From the NCBI RefSeq assembly GCF_030272615.1, contig NC_081415.1, positions 416,668,757-416,732,756 of the forward strand: DNA of 64,000 bases, read 5' to 3'. How positions within the stretch are numbered: position 1 is the first letter of the stretch; every line of letters begins with the position of its first letter. The DNA is from Cryptomeria japonica. Its lineage: Eukaryota; Streptophyta; Pinopsida; Cupressales; Cupressaceae. Shown piece after piece: positions 13,338-24,987 of the stretch. The notes beneath the pieces were generated by a model that was not told the origin of the DNA, made no database searches, and saw only the letters and a list, made by a program, of their open reading frames with translations. The position numbers were made by a program, and so were the translations under genes.

Positions 13338-16300
13338 ATGGAGGATTCCAAATTCAAGGTCGGAAAGTTTAACGACCAGAATTATCAGTTATGGAAAATG
13401 TAGATGGAGGATTACCTGTATCAAAAGGATTTGTGGCGGCCGTTGGAAGGAAAGGCAAAGAAAGCGACCACAATGTCAGATGAAGAGTGGGACATTTTAG
13501 ATAGAAAGGCACTGGGATCCATTCGATTGTGCCTTGCACCGTCTGTAGCTTTCAATATAAAAGAAGCAAAAATGACTGTAGATTTGATGGCGACATTGGC
13601 TAAGTTGTATGAGAAACCCTCGGCTTCGAATAAGGTATTTCTTATGAAGCGTTTGTTTAATTTGAAAATGAGTGAGGGAGGATCTGTAGTGGAGCACTTA
13701 AATGAATTTAATACAATTACCAGTCAATTGTCTTTGGTAAAAATTACTTTTGCAGAAGAGGTTAGGGCTCTCTTGATTTTATGTTCTTTGCCAGAAAGTT
13801 GGAATAGCTTGGTTATGGCTGTAAGTAACTCTTTCTATGATAAAAATACTTTGGTATTTGATGATATTGTTGGTTTATCCTAAGCGAGGAAATGCGAAGG
13901 AAAAGCACAAGTGAGACTCCAACATCATCAAGTAGTGTTTTGAATGTGGAGAACAAAGGAAGATCAAAGGAAAGAGGAAAAGGCCCCTAGAATGAGAAGT
14001 CACGAGGGAAGTCAAAGAAAGGACACTCTCAATCTAGAGGAAAGAAAGATTGCTGGTACTGCGAAAAGCCTGGTCATCTAAAGAAAGATAGCTGGTCTTG
14101 GAAAAACAAAGGAGACAAAAATGAAAATGACAGTAAGGAAGCTAATATTGCAAGTAATACTTTACAAGATGCTTTAATCTTATGTTTGGATAATGTTAAT
14201 GATTCCTGGGTAATAGATTATGGGGCTTCATTTCATGCTACACCCCATAGAAAATATTTTCTAGATTATGTTCAAGGTGATTTTGGACAGGTATATTTGG
14301 GTGATGATGAACCCTGTCAAATTGTTGGAAAAGGAAAGATAAAGATCAAGTTGCAGAATGAAAATGACTGGTTTCTGCAAGAGGTAAGACATGTTCCTAA
14401 TTTAAGAAGAAATTTAATTTCTACAGGGCAACTAGGTAGTGAAGGTTCATAGTTACCTTCTCAGACAGTATTTGGAAGGTCACTAAAGGATCATTAGTAG
14501 TAGCTAAAGGTGCAAATGTAGGCAGATTATATTTGTGTACTGGTAACACTTACTCTACCCTAGCTGCTACAGATAAAGTTACTGCAAGGACAACAACAAT
14601 AGATGTTGCAAGAACAGATTCGATAATGTGGTACCATAGGCTTGGGCACATAAGTGAGAAAGGGATGAAAATCCTTCACTCCAAAAATCTATTTCCAGGA
14701 CTAAAGAAGATTGATTTAGAGTTATGTGAAAATTGTGTTTATGGTAAATAGAAAAGAGTCAAATTTCTCAAGGTTGGGAAAGAGAAGAAGAGTGAGAAGT
14801 TAGAGCTTGTGCATTCAGATGTATTGGGACCAGATCAGGTATCATCTCTTGGTGGCTCTTGTTATTATGTTATTTTTATTGATGACTCAACCAGAAAAAC
14901 ATGGGTATATTTCCTAAAACAAAAATCAGATGTTTTTGAAACTTTTAAGAAATGGAAAGCTTTGGTTGAGAATGAGACAGGAAAAAAGTTGAAGTGTCTC
15001 AAATCGGATAATGGAGGTGCGTATTGCAGCAAAGCATTTGAAGATTACTGCTCCTTAAATGGGATTCGAAAGAAAAAGACAGTTCCAGGAACTCCACAGG
15101 AAAATGGTGTGTCAGAGAGAATGAATAGGACTATCATGGAACGCGCGAGGAGCATGAGATTGCATGCTGGATTGCCCTTACATTTTTGGGTAGATGTTGT
15201 ACATATTGTTGTCTATTTGATAAATAGAGGACCTTCAACCCCTTTGGATGGTGGTATTCCAGAGGAGGCATGGACTGGTAAAAAGGTAAATTATTATTTT
15301 CTGAAAACCTTTGGTTGTGAATCTTTTGTCCATGTTGATAAAGAAAACAAAACCAAGCTTGATGCTAAATCTCAGAAATGTACCTTCATTGGATATGGGA
15401 TAGATGAATATGGCTATCGGTTATGGGATTTTGAAAATAATAAAATAATTAGAAGTAGAGATGTTATATTCAATGAGAAGGTTATGTATAAAGAACAGAT
15501 GTAGGAAAAGAAGTATGAACAGGACAAACAAGAATATGTGGTGTTGGATGAGATTCCTGAAAATGAAATGCCATAGGTACCTGATGCTCAACAACAACAG
15601 ATTGTCCCACAAACTCCTATAAGTGTTAGATGTTCTACGAGGTCAAGTAGACCCCCTGAAATATTTTCTCCTTCTTTGTATTCTATATTATTAACTGATT
15701 ATGGTGAACCAAAAGAATATGAAGAAGAAATGCAGGTGGATGCCAAACAACAGTGGGAGCTAGGCATGAAAGAGGAGATGGACTCCTTGATGAAAAATAA
15801 GACTTGGGACTTAGTCCCTTTACCTGCAGAAAAAAGAGCCTTGCCTAACAAATGGGTTTATCGGCTGAAGGAGGAGGAAGGAGGTCAGAAAAGATATAAG
15901 GCCAGAGTTGTAGTAAAAGGTTTTGCATAGAAAAAGGGTATAGATTATGATGAAATATTTTCTCCAGTTGTAAAAATGACTTCAATTAGAACTGTACTTA
16001 GTCTTGTGGCTGCAGATGATTTACATCTTGAACAATTAGATGTCAAAATAGATTTTCTCCATGGAGATTTGGAGGAGGAAATTTACATGTTGCAACCACA
16101 TGGATATGAGGTCAAAGGTAAGGAGAACTTGGTGTGCAAGTTGAAGAAAAGTTTGTATGGCCTAAAGCAAGCACCCCGACAATGGTATTTAAAATTTGAT
16201 AGTTTCATGGCTGAACACGGTTATCATAGATGTCATTCTGATCATTGCGTATATTTTAAGAGATTGGATAATGGCAGTTATATTATCCCGTTGCTTTATG

Positions 16301-17255
16301 TTGATGACATGCTTGTTGCTGGGTCTAACATGCAATATATAAATGATCTTAAACAGAAATTAGCCAGGTCATTTGCTATGAAGGATTTGGGTGCAGCTAA
16401 GCAAATTCTCGGTATGAGGATTACACGGGACAAGAAAAATAGAACCTTGAATTTGTCCCAAAGCGAGTATATAAAGGTGTTGAAAAGATTTAACATGCAG
16501 GATGCAAAAGCAATTAGTACACCTTTGGCTAGTCATTTCAAATTGACTAAGGAGATGTGCCCAAAGGCACAGAAGAGGTAAATAAAATGTCTAACATCCC
16601 GTATTCATCAACTGTTGGCAGTCTGATGTATGTAATGGTATGCACAAGGCCAGATATTGCACATGCAGTGGGAGTTGTGAGCAGGTTTATGAGTAATTCA
16701 AGTATGGAACATTGGAATGTTGTGAAATGGATTCTTCAGTATTTGAAAGGAACTACTACGAAGGCATTATGTTTCAAAGGATCTAATGCTGCTCTGAGTG
16801 GATTTGTTGACTTTGATCTGGTAGGTGATATTGATTCACGGAGGAGTACTACAAGGTATGTTTTTACTATAGGGGGAACTGCAGTTAGTTTGATTTCTAG
16901 GCTGCAAAAGGTTGTTGAACTTTCAACCACTGAAGCGGAGTATGTTGCTGCTACAGAAGCCAGCAAGGAGATGATTTGGTTACAATGTTTTTTGGAGGAA
17001 TTGGGTCAGACACAGGAAGATCGCCCATTGTATACTGATAGCCAGAGTGCCATTTATCTTGTGAAGAACTCTGCTTTTCATTCAAGGACAAAGCACATTC
17101 AGCTCAGGTACCACTTCATCCAGACTATTTTGGAGGAGGGTCAGTTACGGCTTGAGAAGATTCACACAAGTGAGAATCTTGTCGATATGTTCATGAAGGC
17201 AGTTCCACAGAAGAAGTTGATTTCTTCATCAGTTTTTGTTGGTCTTCTTGATTGA
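13338..17255 (+). pseudogene. Copia gag-pol, decayed
   Basis: Gag begins at the ATG at 13,338 (MEDSKFKVGKFN) and is broken by a TAG at about 13,401. The zinc knuckle near 14,050 reads CWYCEKPGHLKKDS, its last Cys replaced by Ser. Protease near 14,214 has DYGAS where DSGA is normal. Integrase (14,809-15,504) keeps the Asp in HSDVLGP, SDNGG and the Glu in NGVSERMNRT. RT (about 15,676-16,580) has the usual SLYGLKQAPRQW and YVDDML. RNase H follows and ends at 17,255. Several frameshifts (near 13,880, 14,450 and 16,560) and stops (near 14,751, 15,504 and 15,930) rule out a functional polyprotein. Confidence 0.9.
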
Positions 17256-17380
17256 TAATTGTGGAATTTATGCCAGTCGAGTCTCAGTGTTTTATCCAAC
17301 AGATGTTGCAAGTACAATGGTGTCGTCTAGTATCAGTCTCGAAGTGGGAGATTGTTTGGTGTGGAGCCTGATCAGTCTCC

Positions 17381-17390
17381 AAGTGGGAGA
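17381..17390 (+). promoter_or_regulatory. Copia polypurine tract
   Basis: aagtgggaga directly before the 3' LTR. A near-duplicate (gaagtgggagattg) lies 40 bases upstream. Confidence 0.75.
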
Positions 17391-17391
17391 T

Positions 17392-17847
17392 TGTTGATAT
17401 GTGGCGACTGATCAAAAAAGTAACGTAATATACACTTAGCACGTATTCTCGTCAGGGTCTGAAGCCGGGCTGGGCCTCAAGAAAGTGGGCATAGCCCACT
17501 GCAGGGGTTCAGGGGCGGTAGCCCCCGAGAAAAAAAAAATTGTCATTTTTTTGTTGATGAAAACCGACATTGTAATAAAACCCTAAAAAGTTCGACTTTG
17601 TTTGTTGCCCTAAAAATGCATGTTATAAGTGGCCGGGATGCTTAAGGCATTGTAAGGTTTATGTATTGTTTTTGTTGGATAATAAGAAAGATCAGACGAC
17701 TGTGTATGGTGGACGTAACCCATTCTAGGTAAACCACGTTAAATCTATGTGTTATCTGTGTCTTGTTTTATTCCTTTATCTTTTGTATTTAGATCTGCAT
17801 ATAATTGTTGGTTCATATCTGCTTCGGATCTGCTTGAAACCCTAACA
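17392..17847 (+). repeat. Copia 3' LTR
   Basis: Starts TGTTGATATGTGGCG and ends CCCTAACA. It aligns with the 5' LTR with scattered differences, including C-to-T changes in the GC-rich block (gaagccgggctggg here, gggccgagcgggg in the 5' copy). Confidence 0.9.
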
Positions 17848-18821
17848 ATTTGGACTTACCAATGTTGGAGCTACTTTTCAAAGGGCCATGGATGTAGCTT
17901 TTGAAGGTCTCATTGATTACATTTTGGTTGTATACCAGGATGATTTGACTGCATACTCTAAGAAAGCAGAAAACCATTGTAATGACTTAGAGAAAATTTT
18001 CATCAAAGCACTGGAGTATGGTATTTCTCTAAACTCAAAAAAGTGTCACTTTGGAGTCACTGAAGGTAAATTTCTAGGTCATATTGTATCTAAAGACGGA
18101 GTAAGGATTGACCCTGAGATAATTGTAGCTATCGACAAAATTCAGATCCCTAAAACAGTAAAAGCTATTCAATCTTTTTTTGGACAAATTAATTTTGTTA
18201 GAAGATTTGTATCAATTTTTTATGAAATTATCAAACCTATTGCAAAGATGTTAAAAAGGGTGCAAAAATAAAATGGACTAATGAAGCAATTGAGGCCTTT
18301 GTGAACATTAAAAGGGCCATCAAGGAAGCACCTATACTTAAGTCTCCTGACTTCTTTAAACCTTTTCAAGTATTTTATTTTGCTTCATTTCATACCATTG
18401 TTGCAGTTATGTTACAAAAGAATGATGAAGGTCATGAACAACCAGTGGCATTTTTTAGCAAGACACTACAAGCCTCTGAGTTAATTATGATATAAATGAG
18501 AAACAAGCATATGCCCTAAATAAAGCTGTAAAATCTTTTAGACCATATTTAGTGGGAGCTAATGTCATTGCATATGTAACTAATGCAGCAGTCAAAGATA
18601 TTTTCAGACAGATTGAAACTATTGGGAGAAGATGCAGATGGATCAATCAAATTCAGGAATTCAACATTAATATCCAAATTACTAAATTGGTAAGAGGTCA
18701 AGGATTGGCAAAACTAATGACGGAATCAAATTTGGAAGCAACACAGATAAATCAGATAGAGTTAGAGGAGGCTCAAATAAGCATTGAGATGTGTCCTTGG
18801 TATAAGAATGTTGTCTATTAG
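17848..18821 (+). pseudogene. Gypsy RT C-terminal part and RNase H (5'-truncated, frameshifted)
   Basis: Starts inside the RT fingers/palm at FGLTNVGATFQRAMD, the conserved gypsy segment before the catalytic box. The box reads VYQDD rather than the usual YxDD with Ile/Leu/Val, so it may be inactive. It continues with KCHFGVTEGKFLGHIVS, typical gypsy RT thumb. A frameshift near 18,271 leads to the RNase H-like region and another lies near 18,490. A stop at 18,819 separates it from integrase. Everything upstream (gag, protease, RT N-terminus) is absent because the copia element abuts here. Confidence 0.85.
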
Positions 18822-18830
18822 TTAAAGCAC

Positions 18831-20054
18831 ATGAAATGTCTGAAGGAGTTGAATGACAGTCAGAAAAGAACACTTAAGCTTCAGGCATCTAGGTATGTAT
18901 TGCTTAAAGGTGATTTGTATTCGAAAAATAGGGATGGTATCCTCTTATTTTGTTTGGATGTTTATCAAGCTCAATCTATTTTAAAAGAATTGCATGAAGG
19001 TGTATGTGGGGGGCATTTTTCAGCAAAAACTACTGCCAATAAAATACTCGATGTCAATTATTATTGGCCACAAGTTTATAAGGATTGTCATACTTATGTT
19101 AGAAGATGTGAGGCTTGCCAGAAATTTTCAGGAAAACTTAAATATGATGGAGCTCTTCCACTCAGACCTATGCAAACTGAAGAACCTTTTCAGATGTGGG
19201 GTGTTGACTTCATAGGAAAAATTTCTAACAAATCCAGTGGAGCACACAAATGGATTTTAGTAGCCACTGATTACTTTACCAAGTGGGTAGAAGCAATTCC
19301 TACAAGGCAAGCAACAAGTAAGGTAGTAACAAAGTTTCTTTTGGAAAATATATTGACAAGATTTGGGGTGCCCCATAAAATTGTTGTAGATAATGGGATG
19401 TGTTTCAGATCCAAAGAATTTGCTGACTTTTGTGAAAATTATGGAATTACACTGTCATATTCCTCACCTTATCACCCCCAGGGGAATGGACAAGCAGAAT
19501 CTAGCAACAAAAACTTATTAAAAATCATTAAAAGGATGTTAGGTGACAACAAAAGGGCATGGGATTCAAAGTTAAATTTAGCAGTATGGGCAGATAGAGT
19601 AACAATCAAGAAATCCACAGGGTTTGCCCCTTATCGTCTTGTTTATGGTAAAGAGGCACGATTACCCGTGAACAACTTGCTAGCAGTGTATAAATTTGTT
19701 TCAAAGGAATATTTACAGGATGTTGATTTCATGGAAGATAGGCTGATACAGTTGGTCGAATTGGATGAGTACATAAGAGAGGCTCAAGAACAAAACATAC
19801 AGAAGCAGAAGATGGTAAAAACACTACATGATAAGAAAGCTTCTATTAGGACCTTTGAGGAACGAGAGTGGGTGCTAAAATGGAATGCAAAGGATCAAGA
19901 TAAGGGCAAGAATGGAAAATTTGAAGCACTTTGGCTAGGACTGTATGTCATCATGGAAAAGAGAGGGGAAAATTCATACTTCTTGCAGAATGTTGATGGT
20001 GAAATTCAAGAATTTCCAGTACATGCTCAGTACCTCAAACATTTTTTCTCTTAA
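18831..20054 (+). CDS. Gypsy integrase reading frame (407 codons, open)
   Basis: An uninterrupted frame holding a whole gypsy integrase. The HHCC zinc domain lies at about residues 54-98 (LHEGVCGGHF ... CHTYVRRCEACQ). The catalytic core has Asp in MWGVDFIG (about residue 125), Asp in VVDNGMCF (about 187) and Glu in GNGQAESSNK (about 222), so the DDE triad is complete. The C-terminal part has a basic, chromatin-facing style and ends HAQYLKHFFS. In an intact element this would be the end of the Pol polyprotein, not a separate gene, so the Met at 18,831 is only the first in-frame start after a stop. It is very unlikely to act alone because RT is broken. Confidence 0.85.
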   Translation: MKCLKELNDSQKRTLKLQASRYVLLKGDLYSKNRDGILLFCLDVYQAQSILKELHEGVCGGHFSAKTTANKILDVNYYWPQVYKDCHTYVRRCEACQKFSGKLKYDGALPLRPMQTEEPFQMWGVDFIGKISNKSSGAHKWILVATDYFTKWVEAIPTRQATSKVVTKFLLENILTRFGVPHKIVVDNGMCFRSKEFADFCENYGITLSYSSPYHPQGNGQAESSNKNLLKIIKRMLGDNKRAWDSKLNLAVWADRVTIKKSTGFAPYRLVYGKEARLPVNNLLAVYKFVSKEYLQDVDFMEDRLIQLVELDEYIREAQEQNIQKQKMVKTLHDKKASIRTFEEREWVLKWNAKDQDKGKNGKFEALWLGLYVIMEKRGENSYFLQNVDGEIQEFPVHAQYLKHFFS

Positions 20055-20192
20055 GGAGTAGAGAGTATTTCTTGTACTATAGTTTGGTTTTCCTTTGTGG
20101 TTTATTTTTGTTTATGTTTTGGTCTGCTTTCCAGAGATAGTTGAGATCTTGCTATGTCCCTAAAAAGAACATACATCCCTAGAAAGAGCCAC
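20055..20192 (+). other. Gypsy 3' untranslated spacer before right LTR
   Basis: 138 bp between the integrase stop and TGTTAGCACAC. The last purine-rich stretch (ctagaaagagccac) is a weak polypurine-tract candidate. Confidence 0.5.
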
Positions 20193-20559
20193 TGTTAGCA
20201 CACATTTTTATCAAATATTTTATGCTATTTCTTTGATGTTTTATATGTACATTTAAACATAGGAGCATTTATTGCTGGATTGTATGTGCAGGATATGTGC
20301 AGCAGCATTAGAAAAAATCCCTCTGAGACCCTGTTTTTCAGAATTAGATAAGCACCGCTAGGGCATGCTAAGGGTTGGCACTGAGTATGAACTACATGAG
20401 GAAGTTTCAACATGAAAGCATTGGGAGCCTTATAAGGCATTCTCTGGGCCTATGTGATAGTCTCTGTCATCTATTAGCACATGTTGAGTTTCAAAAAAAG
20501 GTTACAAGTGTGAGTGATATATGAAGAAGAGCTTAATTTGCATAATTGTCAAATTTGAA

Positions 20560-21770
20560 CTATCGGTGTAAGTTACCCCGATAAGACCAAATGGCATAAA
20601 TAATGAGAAAAATTATCGGCATGACCTAGACCGATCACTCCAAAGGAGAACCACAAGGAAGTTTAGAAGAAGGTGTTCATCGACATAACATTCATTATCG
20701 GAGGCATGAGAAAAATGTTGTGCTGATAGCCGATGAGGTGATTAGTATAACCTACACTGATGAAAGACAATGTGAAGTAGACAATAAATTTCATCGAATT
20801 GTCAAAAAATGATATCTCGTGCTACCCCGAAACTCGATGGACTAGATGGAAGAAGGTGGTGTCATCGGCATGACTTTATCCGATGAAGCAACACCAAAAA
20901 ATGGGAATACTAAGCCATCGGGATAGCTCAAACTATCGGTAAAAGGAATTTTGGGTTACGCTGATACCGATAAGAAAGACAAAGTCGAGCACAGAGGAGG
21001 AGGTTATTGGTATGACTTACACCGAGTAAGGAGAATGCGGAGCCTATGTTTTGAAACCATTGGCATATCGGACAGTGTAAGAAAAAGCTACCCCGATACC
21101 CGACAGGGTATATATCATGATGGATGGAAATGATGTTTCATCAGGATAGCCTACACCGAAGTAAGTGACTCAAAGAGCGACAAGGTAAAGTCATCGGGAT
21201 GACATCGGCCCTTTGGAGGAAGACATTTTCTGCTACGCCGATACCCAATGAGGAATCTGAAGCGGTTGTCGGGAAGGAGGCCTCATCGGGGGAATATAAG
21301 CTGATGGATCTTAAAACAAACAGGCTGGAGCCCGATGTCATCAGGTCATCGGAGAAACACAGGAAGGGTTGTCCTGACACCCAATAAGCTTTGCAACATG
21401 ATGACCAAGAGGGATGTTTCATCGGGAAATCATATGCCAATAGACCAAAGAAGTGAAAGGGAAGCACAAGCATGAAGTAAATGTCATTAGGTCATCAGGG
21501 AAACATAAAATAAGTTGTCCTAATACTCTATAAGGTAACCCGATATAACAAATGAGGTGTGGACTACCAAGGGGGGTTCATTGGAATAACTTTTCACTAT
21601 CAGAGGAACATATTTGGAGCTATGTCCAAACCCGATGGGTAGAATGCCACTGAGGAATAAAAGGAGGGTGTATCGGAATGACCTACATCGATATGATCTA
21701 AAGGTGAAAGTAGAACCTAGGCAAGAGGCGAAGTGGTCGGTGAGACCTATACCGACTGAAGGGCAGTTGG
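20560..21770. repeat. ATCGG...CCGAT array in right LTR
   Basis: Counterpart of the array at 7,470-8,760. Many of the same pentamers are present; others have changed by transitions (for example cattggcat for catcggcat), as expected of methylated, decaying CpG sites. Confidence 0.55.
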
Positions 21771-22054
21771 TGCCAAATAATTGAATTATCAAAAAAGTTA
21801 TGTCGATTAGTCATTGCGAAATCTGATTGCAAACAGATCAACCCGCCATTATTAAATGCAGAGAACGGGTAGATTGGTGTTCACACGAGGCAAATCATAG
21901 TAGGATTTCAGTTGAGTAAATGCTTTTAATCCGTCAAATCCATATATGAAGAGTCGGTACAAGAATTTTGCATAACAATTTGAAGCTAACAAAGAGATTG
22001 AAGCAAAATTAAACTACAGAGAATCAAACTGCAGAAAGCTTGAGAGATTCAAAT

Positions 22055-24987
22055 ATGGAGGGTTCTAATTTAAGGGAAAGAGGAAGGTCACAGAAGTTTC
22101 TGAAAGCATTTCTAAGAGGTCTAAAGGGGGAGAAGGTGCATTGAAACGAAAGATGAATCAGGATATGATCGATCAAATGATCTCACCAGGAGCCAAATCT
22201 CGAAGATCAAAAGTTAACCTACCCATCCGTGACCAACTAGAGGATGAGTTCAAAGAAATTGGTGATGTATGGACCAGGATTAGAGGTCACGAATTATTCT
22301 TATATCATTATACAAGGAGAAATAAGCCAGCCCCAATTTCAAACCAATGGACGACTGGATTGGGTAAGCTTGTAGTCCCTAAAGTCTTTGTAAATGTCCA
22401 ATTAATGAAAACATTGGCTAAGGCTTACAATGCTGCAAAAAGATGTATCCAGTTACCAAATGGTGATGCTTTCATCCATATCTCAGTAGCCACCATCCAG
22501 GAGGTTTTTGGTCTAGGTTTTGAATCTAATGTTCTTTTGTCTTTTAAGAAGCTAGAAGAAGAGTATACAAACATGGACACCTTGTACAATGGATGGAATT
22601 TGGCCATTCATAAGGTTGAAAAGGGAAAATTGACAGAAGAGGACGGGCCCCCATTTGATATCAATATCTTCAAGCAGTATATGCAGTATACCTATATGGC
22701 AGGAGGTCAGGTGGGAGGAGTTGAAGTACTAGATGTAGCCCGGATAGGACCTTTGGTCCTTGCTGCCGACACACAGATGCATGAGCCGAGGCAATTCGAC
22801 TATGCTACTTATGTTGTTAAGAAAATACATGAGGGTTTCTTGAGCCTTCAAAATAACCCTGATAAATCTTTTAAGTTTTACTCTTTGTTGATGCATGTGG
22901 TCTTGTTTTATGGACGACTCAGGGGAATGTGGCCTGAGGAACTAAAGTTGAATATTCCTGGTAAAGATGGAGAGGAGCAGCCTGTACAGTTATGGTGGTC
23001 ATTGTGAGATTCACGTTTCATGAGATCCCATTATATCAAGTTTGAAGAGTGTTTTGTGCAGCCTTTATTCAGAGCTTTTGGAGTGTCTTTTGATGGGTCT
23101 TTTTCGAAGGAAATCAAAATATTCCTTAGACCCCATGAACGTGGGGATACCAGAGTAAACCACAATTGGGGTGACTGGTATGTGTGCCAGGACTTCACCT
23201 ATGTTAGGGTTTTCGGGTTTGAACAAGCTCCTTATGTGTTGCTAAAGCCTACACCTGATAGGATCGCTTACCTGGAGATTGTAAGGCAGATGAGTGTCTC
23301 AAATGCAATGCATTTTGGGGGTGCTCACAAGCAAGTTTTCTTGCATGGGACCTTACATTTCAGCGATTTCACTATTGTCTCCACAAAGGCATATGAGATC
23401 ATTGACAAGAGGTTGATAGAAGACTACAACCTCTATGAGCACACAGGTTGGAAGAACTATGACCCTGAGGGCTATATCTACCAGGGTAGGAAAAAGCAAA
23501 ATCTGGGTGATTACTTTCATGAGTATGTAGAAGCCTAGGATATCTTTAGGAACAAAGAGTCTGAGGAGGCTATGCAAATAGTCCAAAGTTGAGAATGGAA
23601 ACTGGATGAGAAGAAGCAACGGTTGCAGGAGATAGGAGAGGAAGAAGAGGCAGAGAGCGAATCAGGAGAAAATAAAGTTATTTCAAGATTTAGGAGGCTT
23701 GAAAGGGAGGAAGAACCTGAAGCATAGGACATAACTATTGCAAGGATAAATGTGGATGTGGATGTTAGGCTAGAGGAGCATACCTCTTTTGTGTCTGATG
23801 ATGAGTTCATCAAGTCAAAGGAATTCAAGTCCTTCTTTTAGCACTTCAAGGGGAAAAGGCTAAGAGAAGCAATGTCTGACATTACACCAGAGAATGAGGC
23901 AGAGATGCTTAGGAAACTGAAGGAGGATATTGATGCAGAAGTGGAAAGCATGACGCCACAAAGGGGAAGGTAGCTTCTTGTAGAGGTAGGGATTATGTTG
24001 TTTCCAGGTTGGGGTCTTAGTGCATCTTTCATTTTTGATAGCCTGTTACATTTAGAGAAGAAGGATTTCAAATTGGACATTCAGGGCGTGAATGACATAT
24101 TCATTAGGTCAAGATATGATCCAGATGATGAGCCTATGTGGTTGTGGGCTCTTTATCCCCCAAATAAAGGGCCAAAGAGCATAGATGTGGACAAGGCTTT
24201 TGGATACATGTTGAAGTTGAAGGTTGGAGAGGTTGATCCCATGGTCACGGTAGATATAGGAGTTGATATCTCAAAATTAAACAAAGCACAGATGAAGATG
24301 TTGATGAAAGAAGTAGGAAAGTATAAATCGTTGTATGAAGAACTTTTGAGGCGTAGGGGACATCCTGTACCCCAGATAGCAGACAAATCCAAATTGAAAA
24401 AGAAGTGTGAAGAGCTCTACAAGGAAAACAAAAAATTGAAGGAAAGAATACAAAGCATAAGGACAAACACGACATGTATCTTATTGACAAAATGATTTGA
24501 AAATCTACAGAAGGTATTGGAAGAATTTTGGACTGTTTACCAAAAAACTATGGATAACGCATTAGCACACCAAAGGATCCTTAATAGGTTAAACATGTTA
24601 CTGCAGAATCAGACACTGGGTGACAAAAGGATAAATAAAGTCAAAAGGCTAATTGACACTCATCAAGAATTCACAACATAATTAAATACCGAGTATGAGG
24701 AATGTAAAGGGATTGTCAATCATGGATTTCCAGATGTAGTTGATGATGCAAGGGTCATGAAGGACAAGCACCAATGGATTACCAAATGCAGGTCTCTACT
24801 CAATTCAGCCCTTAGTGTTGCCCGTGTGGATGTGTTGGACATGAATGAAACATGGGAGCAGGTTGAAGGTTTTGTTACAACAGAGATAGCGGTCAGAGAT
24901 ATTATCTTCAACACTACTACCTATAAAGAGGAAAAATATCTTCAGCACATCCAGAAATGTGGTCAGCGGCTGGATGGAAAAGGCTAA
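22055..24987 (+). pseudogene. LTR-internal accessory ORF, copy B (8 stops, 1 frameshift)
   Basis: ATG at 22,055 matches copy A; a 1-base deletion near 22,068-22,080 shifts the frame, which is then open from 22,141. In-frame stops lie at 23,005, 23,536, 23,590, 23,725, 23,839, 23,971, 24,493 and 24,679. All but the one at 23,971 are sense codons in copy A or fall in a segment copy A lacks. The end (TAA at 24,985) coincides with copy A. The longest open piece is 22,141-23,007 and shows the N-terminal domain best, with IHISVATIQEVFGLG near residue 120 and KSFKFYSLLMHVVLFYGRL near 255. Indels between the copies are mostly multiples of three, which fits a once protein-coding frame. Confidence 0.7.

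Larger units (their letters stand above)
12828..17847 (+). mobile_element. Ty1/copia retrotransposon replacing the 5' half of the gypsy interior
   Basis: Complete structure: LTRs 12,828-13,277 (450 bp) and 17,392-17,847 (456 bp), both TGTT...AACA. A primer-binding site matching initiator tRNA-Met starts at 13,280, a polypurine tract precedes the 3' LTR, and gag-pol has copia order (integrase before RT). No target-site duplication is visible: the left flank ends ccaat, the right flank begins atttg. The left flank is the end of the gypsy LTR and the right flank is mid-RT of gypsy, so about 3 kb of gypsy is missing exactly at this element. RT and gag style suggest the Tork/TNT1-like side of copia (inference). 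Confidence 0.85.
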
